NCBI RefSeq assembly: GCF_001651855.1
Contig: NZ_LNQC01000052.1
Coordinates: 48,195 to 112,194 of the forward strand
DNA length: 64,000 bases
Source: Sinorhizobium americanum
GTDB lineage: Bacteria; Pseudomonadota; Alphaproteobacteria; Rhizobiales; Rhizobiaceae
Direction of reading: 5' to 3'
A program made the translations under genes and the position numbers. This document shows positions 39,112 to 49,180 of the stretch, one piece after another (positions within the stretch are counted from its first letter, which is position 1; each line of letters opens with the position of its first letter). The notes under the pieces are model-generated. The model searched no databases and was not told the origin of the DNA. It saw only the letters and a list, made by a program, of their open reading frames with translations.

Positions 39112-39639
39112 TTATAGCGTGCGGTATCCCCGGTCCACATAAATGAGCGGTGGTGCCTTTTCGCCGATTTGCACGTCGACCACCTCGCCGAAGAGTATCG
39201 CGTGAGTGGCCATGATCTTCACTTCGATCAGACGGCAATCGAAGGCGGCGATGGCGTCGACGAGGATTGGCGCCCCGGTCGCAAGCTGCGTCCAGCGGCC
39301 GAGCGCAAAGCGGCGCTCCATCTCGAGCTGGTCGCGACCGGAAAAGGCGTGCGCCAAGGCGAGATGCTGCCGGCCTAGGACGTTCAGTGCAAAACTGTCG
39401 TTGCGGAAGAAGATGTCGTTGCGGGGATTTGCTGCATTGAGGCAGGCGAGAATCATCGGAGGTTCGTCCGAAACCGAGCAGGAGGCGGTGATGGTAACGC
39501 CGCGCCGCTCGCCACTATCCGCTGCGGTGATCAACTGCACGTGATGAGACAGGCGGCTCATCGTATCGCGATAGCTTATCGGGTCCAGCCGGGTCTTCTC
39601 CAACACATCACGCTCCGGATCGGTATTTCGCACATACAT
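39112..39639 (-). CDS. Flavin reductase-like domain protein
   Basis: A 175-residue FMN-binding protein of the flavin reductase (HpaC/split barrel) family. SYRDTMSRLSHHVQLITAA, RRGVTITASCSVSDEPPMIL and the LNAANPRND segment are typical. It would supply reduced flavin to a monooxygenase, but none is adjacent. ATG 39639 is preferred over TTG 39651. It lies 23 bases upstream of the MoxR start in the same direction, so it may head the same transcript. Confidence 0.85.
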   Translation of the reverse strand: MYVRNTDPERDVLEKTRLDPISYRDTMSRLSHHVQLITAADSGERRGVTITASCSVSDEPPMILACLNAANPRNDIFFRNDSFALNVLGRQHLALAHAFSGRDQLEMERRFALGRWTQLATGAPILVDAIAAFDCRLIEVKIMATHAILFGEVVDVQIGEKAPPLIYVDRGYRTL

Positions 39640-39798
39640 AGACTGTCGCAAGGAATATGAAACTAGGCCGACAGAGAATCTTGCCGATCAGCGCATACGC
39701 ATGACGCAGATCGGGCGATCCCCGTTCCTACCAGCATCTTTTCCTTTGACGAGTTGAGCCACTTCCTTAAAACATGACGTGCGATAGCGGGAAAAAAC

Positions 39799-40887
39799 AT
39801 GCTGAAATCAATTGGTACGACCCTTTTCGTCGCCGCGCTGACGCTGACCTCTCCCGCGCTTGCCGCCGGTCTGAAGATTGCCGTCGTCGCTCCCGCCGAC
39901 GGACCCTTCGCTGCGCTCGGCAAGCAGATCACCGATGGCGCTGCCTTCCAGGCCGGCGACCGGGGAAGCGAGATCGTTCCTGTCGCGGAAAGCTGCGATC
40001 CTGCAGGCGGCGAGGCGTTGACGAAGGCTCTGCTCGCCAGCGGTGCCGAGGCGGCGATCGGCTTCCTCTGCACCGAGAGCCTGGAAGCTGCGCTGCCGGC
40101 GCTGGCCGAGGGCGGGATACCCGCCATCACGCTCAGCGTGCGCTCGGACATTCTGATGGAGGACGCCCTCAAGAAGAAATGGCCGCTCTTCCGCCTGGCA
40201 CCGAGCGGCAAGGCCGAGGCCGCGGCGATCACCGATGCGATCGTGACGAATTGGAGGGACAAGCCACTGGCCCTCATCGACGACGGAACGATCCACAGCC
40301 GCGAACTTGTCGAAAGCGTCCGCAACGCTCTTGCGGAGATCGGCATGACGCCCGTCTTCACCGACACCTACCGGCCGGCACAGGAACAGCAGGTCAGCCT
40401 CGTTCGGCGCCTGGCGAAAAGCGGCGCAACGCATGTGTTCACCGGCGGCGACCGCAACGACACGGCCGTCATCGCCCGCGACGCGAAGGCGGAGAATGTT
40501 CCGATAACCTTGCTCGGCGGCGATACGCTGAACGCCGCGGATCTTGACGTGCCGTTGGAAAATGGCGTGCTGGCAGTCACCATTCCGGATCCCGCCCGGT
40601 CGAGCGAAGCGGCGCCGGTCGTTGCCGCAATGCGCGCCGCGGGAATTGAACCGGATGGTTACATCCTCCCCGCCCTTGCAGCGGTCTCGCTTCTCGAGCA
40701 TGCGAAGGATCAAGCGGAGAAGGATGACAAGGCTATCCTGGACGCACTTTCGAAGGGCCCCTACGCAACAGTCCTCGGGCCGATCGGCTTCAACGGCAGC
40801 CATGAACGGGCCGAAAGCCCCTACCGGCTGATGCAGTGGCGGGACGGCCGCTTCGTGGGCGCACCCGATCCGGGCAAGGCCGAGTGA
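39799..40887 (+). CDS. Periplasmic ABC substrate-binding protein (branched-chain amino acid/Peripla_BP_6 type)
   Basis: A 362-residue exported binding protein: signal peptide with TLTSPALAA, then KIAVVAPADGPFAALGKQITDGA, the typical start of the LivJ-like fold, and SGAEAAIGFLCTESLEAALP. No permease or ATPase gene is adjacent, so it is either fed to a transporter elsewhere or works as a sensor. Its stop overlaps the P1 peptidase start by one base (TGATG), meaning strong translational coupling. Confidence 0.85.
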   Translation: MLKSIGTTLFVAALTLTSPALAAGLKIAVVAPADGPFAALGKQITDGAAFQAGDRGSEIVPVAESCDPAGGEALTKALLASGAEAAIGFLCTESLEAALPALAEGGIPAITLSVRSDILMEDALKKKWPLFRLAPSGKAEAAAITDAIVTNWRDKPLALIDDGTIHSRELVESVRNALAEIGMTPVFTDTYRPAQEQQVSLVRRLAKSGATHVFTGGDRNDTAVIARDAKAENVPITLLGGDTLNAADLDVPLENGVLAVTIPDPARSSEAAPVVAAMRAAGIEPDGYILPALAAVSLLEHAKDQAEKDDKAILDALSKGPYATVLGPIGFNGSHERAESPYRLMQWRDGRFVGAPDPGKAE

Positions 40888-41888
40888 TGCGGAAGGGACC
40901 GACCAATCTGATTACCGACGTCGCTGGGATCCTGGTCGGCAATGCCGAGGATCACCGGCTGAAATCCGGCGTCACGGCGGTGCTTTGCGACCCGCCGGCC
41001 GCCGCCGCGGTTCAGGTTCTGGGCGGCGCGCCGGGAACGCGTGAGACCGATCTCCTCGCCCCGCACAATACGGTCCAGACGGTCGACGCAATCGTATTGT
41101 CCGGCGGTTCGGCCTTCGGCCTGGACGCGGCCTCCGGCGCTCAGGCGGCCTTGCGGGAAATGGGACGCGGCTTTCCCGTCGGCCCGCATCGGATCCCGAT
41201 CGTTCCAGCGGCAATCCTCTTCGACCTGATGAATGGCGGCGAGAAGGATTGGGGGCAGTTCTCACCCTATCGCGAACTCGGTTATGACGCGGCACGCGCT
41301 GCCGCCGGAGCCTTCACGACCGGCAGTGCCGGCGCCGGAACGGGTGCACTCACGGCCACTTTCAAAGGCGGCCTCGGCTCCGCCTCGACGGTTCTTGCAA
41401 ACGGCATCACCGTCGGCGCCCTTGTCGCGGTCAACGCGCTCGGCTCGGCAACGATCGGCGACACGCGCCATTTCTGGGCCGCCCCCTTTGAACTGGATGG
41501 CGAATTCGGCGGGCTCGGGATGCCGTCTCCCTGGCCACGGGACGCGGCGCGGCCGCGGCTAAAGTTCCGCGAGCCGGCAGCCGCCAACACGACCATTGCC
41601 GTCGTCGCCACCGACGCGGCTCTCTCGAAGGCCGAGGCGAAACGCCTGGCGATTGCCGCCCATGACGGTTTCTCCCGAGCGCTGTGGCCGTCCCATACGC
41701 CGCTCGACGGCGACCTCGTGTTCGCGCTCGCCACTGGCACCAGCGGCACGACGCTCCTCCTGGAGGATTTCATCTACCTTGGCGCCGCGGCGGCGGCGAC
41801 CATGGCCCGGGCGATCGCGCGGGGCGTGCACGATGCCGCAGCGGCCGCGGGCGATATCAAACCGGCCTGGTCGGCATTGGCAGGATGA
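40887..41888 (+). CDS. P1 family (DmpA/L-aminopeptidase-type) peptidase
   Basis: A 333-residue member of the DmpA family of N-terminal-nucleophile hydrolases. [32 protein letters not shown] and the self-cleavage/nucleophile region GSAGAGTGA are typical. Members release N-terminal D- or L-amino acids or cleave beta-peptides. Translational coupling to the upstream binding protein suggests a joint peptide or amino-acid scavenging function, which is inference. Confidence 0.85.
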   Translation: MRKGPTNLITDVAGILVGNAEDHRLKSGVTAVLCDPPAAAAVQVLGGAPGTRETDLLAPHNTVQTVDAIVLSGGSAFGLDAASGAQAALREMGRGFPVGPHRIPIVPAAILFDLMNGGEKDWGQFSPYRELGYDAARAAAGAFTTGSAGAGTGALTATFKGGLGSASTVLANGITVGALVAVNALGSATIGDTRHFWAAPFELDGEFGGLGMPSPWPRDAARPRLKFREPAAANTTIAVVATDAALSKAEAKRLAIAAHDGFSRALWPSHTPLDGDLVFALATGTSGTTLLLEDFIYLGAAAAATMARAIARGVHDAAAAAGDIKPAWSALAG

Positions 41889-41961
41889 CGAGGGCTCGCC
41901 CTCGCATGTTGTTCGGCCGGTCGCGGAATGCTATGGGCGCGGGAAAGACCGGAGGCTGTTC

Positions 41962-42639
41962 ATGACCCACCCCATTCGCATCGCCCCATCGATCCTGGCG
42001 GCCAACTTTTCCAAACTTGGCCAGGAGGTCCGCGACGTCGTCGATGCCGGGGCCGATTGGATCCACCTCGACGTCATGGACGGGCATTTCGTGCCGAACA
42101 TCACCTTCGGTCCCGACGTCATCAAGTCGCTGCGCCCCTACACGGACGCGACCTTCGATTGCCATCTGATGATCGCTCCGGCCGATCCATTTCTCGAAGG
42201 CTTTGCCAAGGCCGGGTGCGATATCCTGACTGTCCATGCCGAGGCGGGCCCGCATCTGCACCGTTCCTTGCAGACCATCAAGGCGCTTGGCAAGAAGGCA
42301 GGCGTCTCGCTCAACCCCGCGACGCCCGACAGCGCACTCGAATACATCCTCGATACGGTCGATCTCATCCTGGTGATGACGGTCAATCCGGGCTTCGGCG
42401 GCCAGAAGTTCATCGCCGCGATGGAAGAGAAGATCCGCCGCATCAAGAAAATGGTCGGCAATCGGCCGATCGAAATCGAGGTGGATGGCGGCATCACGCC
42501 CGAAACCGCCGGCATCGTCACAAGGGCCGGCGCCAACGTACTGGTCGCCGGCTCGGCGATCTTCAAGGGCGACTCCGTCGACGCCTACCGCGCCGCCATC
42601 GAGGCGATCCGCACGCCGGCCGAGAAGGGTCGGCGATGA
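41962..42639 (+). CDS. rpe: Ribulose-phosphate 3-epimerase
   Basis: Interconverts ribulose-5-phosphate and xylulose-5-phosphate in the pentose phosphate pathway. The 225-residue TIM barrel shows [41 protein letters not shown] and [11 protein letters not shown] with the catalytic Asp residues in place. GGAGG precedes ATG 41962. It overlaps the next gene by four bases. Confidence 0.96.
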   Translation: MTHPIRIAPSILAANFSKLGQEVRDVVDAGADWIHLDVMDGHFVPNITFGPDVIKSLRPYTDATFDCHLMIAPADPFLEGFAKAGCDILTVHAEAGPHLHRSLQTIKALGKKAGVSLNPATPDSALEYILDTVDLILVMTVNPGFGGQKFIAAMEEKIRRIKKMVGNRPIEIEVDGGITPETAGIVTRAGANVLVAGSAIFKGDSVDAYRAAIEAIRTPAEKGRR

Positions 42640-43379
42640 GCTTGCGGGCAGCGATCGCGACGGCAGTTCTGATTGCTGCGGCGATTGCCGCTCCACCCGC
42701 GATCGCCGGCGACTATGCCAATTTTCAGCCAATCGGCTTCTCTTCGGACGGCAAGGTCTTCGGCTTCGAGGAATATGGCATACAGGACGGCTCCGGCTTT
42801 CCCTATTCGTCTATCTACGTCCTCGACACTCAGACCGACACGTTCCTGCCCGGCGCGCCTGTACGCGCCCATGTGGAGGAGGATAACGGAGCCCTTCCCC
42901 GCGCTCGCCGAGACGCGCACCGGCGCGCGGCGCCGCTGATCGACGCCTATCGCCTTCTCGACACGCCAGGGCTACTCGCCGCCTACAATCCAGTTACGGA
43001 GTCGGACGCGGCGGACCACAGGCTGCGCTACGATGCTTTCCCAGCCGATCCGCCGTTCCGCAAGACCTACGAGTTGCAGCTTGAAGAAAAGAGCTTGGCA
43101 GCCGAGGGCATCTGCAAGGACCTCCTGAAAGACGTCAAAGGCTTCCGCCTCGTCATGACGGAGAAAGCCGGAAAGCCCGTATCCGAGGTGCTGCAGGATG
43201 ACAGCCGCATCCCGGAAAGCCGCCGCTGCCCGACCGGCTACCGGATCGGCGGGGTGGTAACTCACGTCGATGACGACGGCGTGCAGGTGCATGTCGTCAT
43301 GGTCCTCGTCAAATCCCTTGGCTTCGAAGGCACGACCGATGGGCGCTGGATCGCGGTGCCGTTCTGGCCCGCGCGATGA
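42636..43379 (+). CDS. DUF2259-type exported protein
   Basis: A 247-residue protein with a signal peptide ending PPAIAGDY and the DUF2259-type N-terminus ([25 protein letters not shown]). Later parts include a Cys pair (EGICKDLL and SRRCPTG) that might form a disulfide. Function unknown. ATGA overlaps join it to rpe upstream and to a membrane-protein gene downstream, so the three are one transcription unit. Confidence 0.8.
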   Translation: MSLRAAIATAVLIAAAIAAPPAIAGDYANFQPIGFSSDGKVFGFEEYGIQDGSGFPYSSIYVLDTQTDTFLPGAPVRAHVEEDNGALPRARRDAHRRAAPLIDAYRLLDTPGLLAAYNPVTESDAADHRLRYDAFPADPPFRKTYELQLEEKSLAAEGICKDLLKDVKGFRLVMTEKAGKPVSEVLQDDSRIPESRRCPTGYRIGGVVTHVDDDGVQVHVVMVLVKSLGFEGTTDGRWIAVPFWPAR

Positions 43380-43915
43380 ACGAGCAGCCGGCCGCCCGGC
43401 GGAATGTCGCCGGTCCTGGCAGCCGCTCGAAACGTGGGCGTATCCATCGTGCCATCCCGTCCTGGCGGGAAACCTTCCTCGGCGCTCCCGCCTGGGGTCT
43501 GGCGATGGCATTCTCCGCCTGGTATGCGCTTTGGCTGCGCGAGAATGACGCGACGTTCCACCTGCAAAGCATCCTGCTGCTCTACGCCCTGGGCGGCCTC
43601 GTCGCCTGGCCGCTTTCGCTTTTCGGTGGCCGCTGCATGGCAGAGGGCCGTTCGATCGAAACGCGCTTTGCTGCCTATCTCCTGTGCCTGATCGCCGGAA
43701 CCATCGGACTGACCGGGCTGCTCTTTGCCCTTGATTACCGGCTCTTCTACTCGCAATGGCATGCGACGACTGGATCCCGCATCTGGTTCTATCAGGTGCT
43801 GTTCACGTCGGCCTCAGCTTTCTACCAATTTCTGGTGCTGGGGATCAGGCTATACCTGCCCCTCGGGGCGCTCGCCCTCGTGCTGGCGAGCCTCGGACTT
43901 GCTCGACGGCAATAG
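43376..43915 (+). CDS. Four-helix membrane protein, unknown
   Basis: A 179-residue protein with a basic N-terminal tail (about 1-35) and four probable membrane helices (GLAMAFSAWYALWL, LLLYALGGLVAWPLSLF, LLCLIAGTIGLTGLLFAL and LYLPLGALALVLASL). No family is recognised. It overlaps the DUF2259 gene by ATGA, and purB follows 69 bases later, so it may be part of an rpe-DUF2259-membrane-purB operon. Confidence 0.75.
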   Translation: MNEQPAARRNVAGPGSRSKRGRIHRAIPSWRETFLGAPAWGLAMAFSAWYALWLRENDATFHLQSILLLYALGGLVAWPLSLFGGRCMAEGRSIETRFAAYLLCLIAGTIGLTGLLFALDYRLFYSQWHATTGSRIWFYQVLFTSASAFYQFLVLGIRLYLPLGALALVLASLGLARRQ

Positions 43916-43984
43916 CGTTGAGCTTCTGTCCCATCTTTGATAGAGGCACAGCCATCCTCCACTGACGATGAAAGCATAGAGCCC

Positions 43985-45292
43985 ATGATCCCCCGTTACT
44001 CCCGGCCGGAAATGGTGGCCATCTGGTCGCCGGAAACGAAGTTCCGCATCTGGTTCGAGATCGAGGCGCATGCCTGCGACGCGCTCGCCGAAATTGGCGT
44101 GATCCCCAAGGAAGCGGCCAAGACCATCTGGGAAAAGGGCGGCGCGGCTAAGTTCGATGTGGCGCGCATCGATGAAATCGAAGCCGTCACCAAGCACGAC
44201 GTCATCGCCTTCCTCACTCATCTTGCCGAATTCGTCGGCCCGGACAGCCGCTTCGTCCACCAGGGCATGACCTCCTCCGACGTGCTCGACACCTGCTTCA
44301 ACGTGCAGCTCGTCCGTGCCACGGACCTCCTGCTCGCCGACCTCGACAGGCTGCTCGAGGCGCTGAAGCGCCGCGCCTTCGAACACAAGGACACGGTGAC
44401 CATTGGCCGCTCGCATGGCATTCATGCGGAGCCGACGACCTTCGGCGTCAAGCTGGCGCTCGCCTATGCGGAGTTCGACCGCTGCAAGGAGCGCCTTCTC
44501 GCCGCCCGTGAAGAGATTGCGACCTGCGCGATTTCCGGTGCCGTCGGCACCTTCGCCAATATCGATCCGCGCGTCGAGGAACATGTCGCAAAGGCCCTCG
44601 GCCTGAAGCCCGAGCCGGTCTCCACGCAGGTTATCCCGCGCGACCGCCACGCCATGTACTTCGCGACGCTTGGGGTCATCGCCTCGTCGATCGAGCGCCT
44701 CGCCACGGAAATCCGTCACCTGCAGCGCACCGAAGTGCTGGAGGCGGAGGAGTATTTCTCGCCCGGCCAGAAGGGCTCCTCGGCCATGCCGCACAAGCGT
44801 AATCCGGTGCTGACGGAGAATCTCACCGGCCTTGCCCGCATGGTCCGCGCCTTCGTCGTTCCGGCCATGGAAAACGTGGCGCTCTGGCATGAGCGCGATA
44901 TCTCGCATTCCTCGGTTGAACGGATGATCGGACCAGACGCCACGGTGACGCTCGATTTCGCACTGGCGCGGCTGACCGGCGTCGTCGACAAGCTCCTCGT
45001 CTATCCGGACAACATGATGAAGAACATGAACAAGTTCCGCGGACTTGTTCATTCGCAGCGGGTACTTCTCGCCCTCACCCAAGCCGGCGTCTCTCGCGAG
45101 GACGCCTATCGCCTTGTCCAGCGGAACGCCATGAAGGTGTGGGAAGAAGGCAAGGATTTCCTGGAGGAGCTGCTGGCCGACCAGGAAGTGCGTGCGGCGC
45201 TCTCCGAAGAGGACATCCGCGAGAAGTTCGATCTCGGCTATCACACCAAGCACGTCGACACGATCTTCCGCCGGGTCTTCGGCACGGTCTGA
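43985..45292 (+). CDS. purB: Adenylosuccinate lyase
   Basis: Releases fumarate from SAICAR and from adenylosuccinate in purine synthesis. The 435-residue fumarase-superfamily enzyme carries the signature GSSAMPHKRNP, with HQGMTSSDVLDT and GRSHGIHAEPT as the other conserved regions. ATG 43985 gives the family N-terminus (IPRYSRPEM). It ends before a strong terminator. Confidence 0.97.
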   Translation: MIPRYSRPEMVAIWSPETKFRIWFEIEAHACDALAEIGVIPKEAAKTIWEKGGAAKFDVARIDEIEAVTKHDVIAFLTHLAEFVGPDSRFVHQGMTSSDVLDTCFNVQLVRATDLLLADLDRLLEALKRRAFEHKDTVTIGRSHGIHAEPTTFGVKLALAYAEFDRCKERLLAAREEIATCAISGAVGTFANIDPRVEEHVAKALGLKPEPVSTQVIPRDRHAMYFATLGVIASSIERLATEIRHLQRTEVLEAEEYFSPGQKGSSAMPHKRNPVLTENLTGLARMVRAFVVPAMENVALWHERDISHSSVERMIGPDATVTLDFALARLTGVVDKLLVYPDNMMKNMNKFRGLVHSQRVLLALTQAGVSREDAYRLVQRNAMKVWEEGKDFLEELLADQEVRAALSEEDIREKFDLGYHTKHVDTIFRRVFGTV

Positions 45293-45334
45293 GCCCATTC
45301 TCGAGGCACCAATCGAAGGTCAGGAATGAAATTG

Positions 45335-45375
45335 GCCCGCATTTGAGCGCTTGCTTCAAATGCGGGCTATTTTAT
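45335..45375 (+). terminator. Terminator after purB
   Basis: A 12-bp perfect stem GCCCGCATTTGA/TCAAATGCGGGC with a 9-base loop is followed by TATTTTATT. Confidence 0.9.
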
Positions 45376-45436
45376 TAGCCCGTCCTTCAACGCTCTCGTG
45401 GAATCTGAACCTCAAACAATGAGGTTCGAGGAAGTC

Positions 45437-45742
45437 ATGGCGTTTAGGGAGAGCGTTCAGCGCGCATCCGCGCGCAACGAGACGAAGATCACCGGCATGG
45501 TCACCTGCAAGACCGGCTCGAGCAACGGTGTCGTGAAGGATCTTTCCGACGAAGGTATCTGTTTTCAGCTGCTGTTCGATATTGGCGCCCGAATGGGCCA
45601 GGAAGTGACGATCCGCAGCGAGGAGCTCGGCTTCCTCACCGGGATCGTGCGCTGGTCGCGCGGCGACAGGATCGGCATCAAGCTCAAGCTGTCATCGAAT
45701 ACGGCTGCGCAAATCTCGTCCTATTACAAGTTTTTCCGGTAG
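45437..45742 (+). CDS. PilZ-like domain protein
   Basis: A 101-residue single-domain protein. The second PilZ motif is present as VKDLSDEGICF, and the beta-barrel ending IVRWSRGDRIGIKL is typical. The first motif (RxxxR) is not: only one Arg is seen in ARNETKITG, so c-di-GMP binding is uncertain. ATG 45437 is preferred because GAGGAAG lies just upstream; GTG 45398 and ATG 45419 are in frame but have poor sites. Confidence 0.78.
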   Translation: MAFRESVQRASARNETKITGMVTCKTGSSNGVVKDLSDEGICFQLLFDIGARMGQEVTIRSEELGFLTGIVRWSRGDRIGIKLKLSSNTAAQISSYYKFFR

Positions 45743-45781
45743 CCGACGGCCGACCAAACGGCCGACCGTCGGTTTTGCGGC

Positions 45782-46591
45782 TTAACGGATCGGCTGGGCC
45801 GGCTCCACCAGTTTTCGATAGAGATGCCAGGTGGCGTGACCAAAAATCGGCATGATCACCGCGAGACCGACGAAAACCGGGATTGATCCGATCACCAGGC
45901 CCGCGGCAATGATCAATCCCCAGAGGGCGACCGGCACCGGGTTGGCGAGCGTCGCTCGGACCGAGGTCTCGATTGCCGTAAAGGCGCCGACGTCCCTGTC
46001 GAGCAGCAGCGGAAAGCTGATGACGCTGATCGACAGCACGATCACCGCGAAGACGAACCCGATAGCGTTGCCGACGAGGATCAGGTTCCAGCCCTGCTCC
46101 GTACCGATCACGCCATTCCAGAATTCGGCGATGGAGTTCGGCGGGGTTGCGCCGAACATCGTTACGTAGAGCCCCTGGGCGACCAGAAGCCAGACGACGA
46201 AAATCACGAACAACAGGGCCGCCACCGCCAGGATCGACGGAATTGCCGGATTGCGGTGCAGCCGCAGCGCATGCGGCCATGACGCGTCCATGCCGAGTTC
46301 GCGGCGCCGGCTGATCTCGTAGAGGCCGATTGCCGCGACAGGCCCGATGAGGGCAAAGCCGGATGCGAGCGGATAGAGCAACGGCAGCATGTTCGCCCCC
46401 GCGCTCCAGGTCATCAGCACGACACCGGCAATTGGATAAATGAGACACAGAAAAACATAATGCGACGGCTTCTCGCGGAAATCGTCGAACCCGCGACGCA
46501 GCGCATCGAACACATCTGCAATGCCAATCTTTCGTATCTCGGGATGAACGGCGCTTTCGTTCGCTCCCGAGAGGACATGGAAGGTTGTCAT
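45782..46591 (-). CDS. DUF2189 integral membrane protein
   Basis: A 269-residue multi-pass membrane protein with the DUF2189 pattern: ADVFDALRRGFDDFREKPSHYVF followed by helices (IYPIAGVVLM, LLFVIFVVWLLVA, FVFAVIVLSISVISFPLLLDR) and IFGHATWHLYRKLV at the end. Six helices are likely. These proteins are often seen near cytochrome oxidase genes, but none is here. Confidence 0.85.
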   Translation of the reverse strand: MTTFHVLSGANESAVHPEIRKIGIADVFDALRRGFDDFREKPSHYVFLCLIYPIAGVVLMTWSAGANMLPLLYPLASGFALIGPVAAIGLYEISRRRELGMDASWPHALRLHRNPAIPSILAVAALLFVIFVVWLLVAQGLYVTMFGATPPNSIAEFWNGVIGTEQGWNLILVGNAIGFVFAVIVLSISVISFPLLLDRDVGAFTAIETSVRATLANPVPVALWGLIIAAGLVIGSIPVFVGLAVIMPIFGHATWHLYRKLVEPAQPIR

Positions 46592-46751
46592 GGCTCACAC
46601 TCCTCAACGAACCAGAGCAGCCATGGATTCGCAACGGCGGCGAAAAATGGCCGTTGCGAACCGCGACCGCCATCTCGGATTATACAGAAAATGCAACCCT
46701 TGTCGCCTCCGCCTTGACTTCGGCTCTTTTCGTCGCCAAATCGCGGCGATC

Positions 46752-47306
46752 ATGAAGGTTTCAGAAGCACATATCCTGATCGTCCCGGGCTATACCAACT
46801 CCGGTCCGGACCATTGGCAAAGCCGCTGGGAGCGCAAGCTGTCAACGGCGCGCCGAGTCGTGCAGGCGGAGTGGTCGAAACCTGTGCGCGAGGATTGGGT
46901 GGCGCGGATGATCGAAGAGGTCAATGCGGCGACCAAGCCGGTGGTGATCGTCGCCCATTCGCTGGGCATCGCCACCGCCGTTCATGCAATTCCGCATTGC
47001 AAGAAGAAGATCGCGGGCGGCTTTCTTGTCGCCCCACCCGACGTCGCAAACCCGAATGTCCGTCCGAAACATCTGATGACCTTCGGTCCGTATCCGCGCG
47101 ACCCGCTGCCGTTTCCATCGCTGGTGATCGCCAGCCGCAACGATCCGTTCGGCTCCTACGAGCAGGCGGGCGACATTGCCAATGCCTGGGGATCGCTGCT
47201 CATCGATGCCGGCGAGGCCGGCCACATTAACGCCGAGTCCGGCCACGGGCCGTGGCCGGAAGGCACGATGGTCTTCGCCCAATTTTTGACGCGCCTTCAG
47301 GCCTGA
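46752..47306 (+). CDS. RBBP9/YdeN family alpha/beta hydrolase
   Basis: A 184-residue short alpha/beta hydrolase. The family start is LIVPGYTNSGPDHWQSRWE. The nucleophile is Ser in VAHSLGIA, the acid is Asp in SRNDPFG and the His is in EAGHINAESG. Members are serine hydrolases of unknown natural substrate. Divergent from the DUF2189 gene. Confidence 0.9.
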   Translation: MKVSEAHILIVPGYTNSGPDHWQSRWERKLSTARRVVQAEWSKPVREDWVARMIEEVNAATKPVVIVAHSLGIATAVHAIPHCKKKIAGGFLVAPPDVANPNVRPKHLMTFGPYPRDPLPFPSLVIASRNDPFGSYEQAGDIANAWGSLLIDAGEAGHINAESGHGPWPEGTMVFAQFLTRLQA

Positions 47307-47328
47307 CCGAGCCGGACAACGGAACCCT

Positions 47329-48135
47329 TCATGCAGCCGCGGCTGGCTCATTCCGGGCCGCGATCCGCACCTGGAAATGAGGTGGGCTACCGTCAGCGGG
47401 CGCAAGCATGAATTCACCTTCGACCTGGAAGGCGTTTTCGACCAACCCGCTTCGTGCAAGTGCGACGGCATCGCCGCTGTAGCGAATTTCGCCACCGGTC
47501 ATGAGCACGATCCGATCGGCGATCGCCATCGCGTGGTTGAGATCGTGAATGGAGAGGACAACCGCAACCTTGCGTTCCCTCGCGAGTCGGCAAAGCAGTT
47601 CGAGCACCTCGACCTGATGACCGATGTCGAGGAAGGAAGTCGGCTCATCTAGAAGGAGTATCCGCGCTTCCTGGGCCAGCGCCGCCGCGATCCAGGCACG
47701 CTGCCGTTCGCCGCCGGATAGCGCATCGAGGCGCCGCTCGGCAAGCTCGCCCAACCCCGTCTGCTTCAGTGCCCACGAAACTGCCTGCTGATCTCGCGAG
47801 GAGAAGCCGGCGAAGAGGCCGAGATGGGCAAAGCGTCCCTGGCGCGCGAGTTGTTCCACGGTCATGTTCTCGGGTGACAGCGGCGCCTGCGGCAGGAAGG
47901 ACAATCTTTTCGCCAATTCCCGTCTCGTCCACTGGGCGACGGTGCGGCCCTCGATCATCGTGCTTCCCGCCGACGGCCGGTTGAGGCCGGCAAGGGCATG
48001 GAGCGCCGTGCTCTTGCCGGATCCGTTCGGGCCGATGAGCGCGATGATCTCGCCCGGAGCGACATCGATGGAAAAGTCGCTGAGCGCGGTCAGCTCGCCA
48101 TATCGAACCGTGATCTTTCTTGCGGACAGGAGCAT
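47329..48135 (-). CDS. Ferric-siderophore ABC transporter ATPase
   Basis: A 268-residue FepC/FecE-type ATPase: Walker A GPNGSGKST, signature LSGGERQRAWIAAAL, Walker B ILLLDEPTSFLD and SIHDLNHA with the switch His. Last gene of the operon made of binding protein, MATE, FecCD, FecCD and this ATPase; eight bases follow the upstream permease. It should power Fe(III)-siderophore or heme-type uptake through the inner membrane. Confidence 0.93.
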   Translation of the reverse strand: MLLSARKITVRYGELTALSDFSIDVAPGEIIALIGPNGSGKSTALHALAGLNRPSAGSTMIEGRTVAQWTRRELAKRLSFLPQAPLSPENMTVEQLARQGRFAHLGLFAGFSSRDQQAVSWALKQTGLGELAERRLDALSGGERQRAWIAAALAQEARILLLDEPTSFLDIGHQVEVLELLCRLARERKVAVVLSIHDLNHAMAIADRIVLMTGGEIRYSGDAVALARSGLVENAFQVEGEFMLAPADGSPPHFQVRIAARNEPAAAA

Positions 48136-48143
48136 CGGAGTCC

Positions 48144-49180
48144 TCACAGGTGGCGTCGCAGCAGGATAAGGAGAATGGGGGCACCGGCAAAGGCGGTGAC
48201 GACGCCGATCGGAATTTCCTCGGGGCCACCGATCAGGCGCCCGGCAAGATCGGCCGCCGTTACCAGCGACGCACCGATGAGGGCGGCAAGCGGCAGGACG
48301 AGATGGAAATGCCGGCCCGCAACGAAGCGTGCCATGTGCGGCACCACGAGTCCGACGAAGATCAGCGGCCCGACCGCGCCGACCGCACTTGCCGCCAACA
48401 CGCTGGCGATCGCCAACACGAGGCTGAACCACAGGCGGTAGGACAGGCCGAAGGAGCGGGCGGCATCTTCCTCGAACCGCAGCATCGCCAGTGGGCGCAG
48501 CACGAACGGGAGAGCCAGGAATCCGGCGATCGTGAATGGCAGGAGAAACAATACATGCTCCCAGCCTCGGGCGTAGAGACTGCCCGCAAGCCATTGCATG
48601 ACGATCTCGATCCGCGCGCTGCCCCAGCCAACGACGATCCCCATGGCGATCGCATGCAGGAAGGCTCCGATCGCAATTCCGCATAGCGTCAGCCGCAATG
48701 CACTCAAGCCCTTACCGAGCGCCAGGACATAGATCAGCGCGCCGCCGAAGAGCCCGCCGCCGCATCCCACTAGTGGCAGCCAGCCGACAGGTAAAGCGTA
48801 AAGCGTGTTGGAATCCGAGTTCAGACGGTAAACGGCGAAGAACAGGAAGACCGTCACGGCGAGGGTCGCACCCTGTGAGATTCCCATGATCGTCGGGTCT
48901 GCAAGCGGGTTGCGGGTGATCGATTGCAGCAACACGCCGGCAACGGCGAAATGCATGCCCGCGAGTATCCGGTTGCGATCCTCGGTATGCGGATCGTGGC
49001 GATGATGAGGTTGCCCTGGTCCGATCCATGGCCGGTCAGGACCGCCATGATCTCCGCCGCGGGCAAGTCCACGACACCAAAGAAGACCGAAAGAAGGATG
49101 AGGCCGATTGCTCCGAGGGTCAGGCCGGCAATCTGTTTGCCGGTGAAAGGCCTTGCAGCGGAGGCGGTAGCGAGGGTCAT
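48144..49180 (-). pseudogene. FecCD-type permease 2 with one-base frameshift
   Basis: The N-terminal part reads from ATG 49180 to IRIPRIATG, then continues in another frame as ILAGMHFAVAGVLLQSITRNPLADP to the stop at 48144. Adding one base at about 48968/48969 restores a 345-residue FecCD permease that aligns exactly through the first conserved region (PR..LLQ..TRNPLADP). The rest (GISQGATLAV, FVGLVVPHMAR, PEEIPIGVVTAFAGAPI) is intact. The gene is either inactivated by a deletion or contains a sequence error. ATGA overlap with the upstream permease. Confidence 0.8.
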
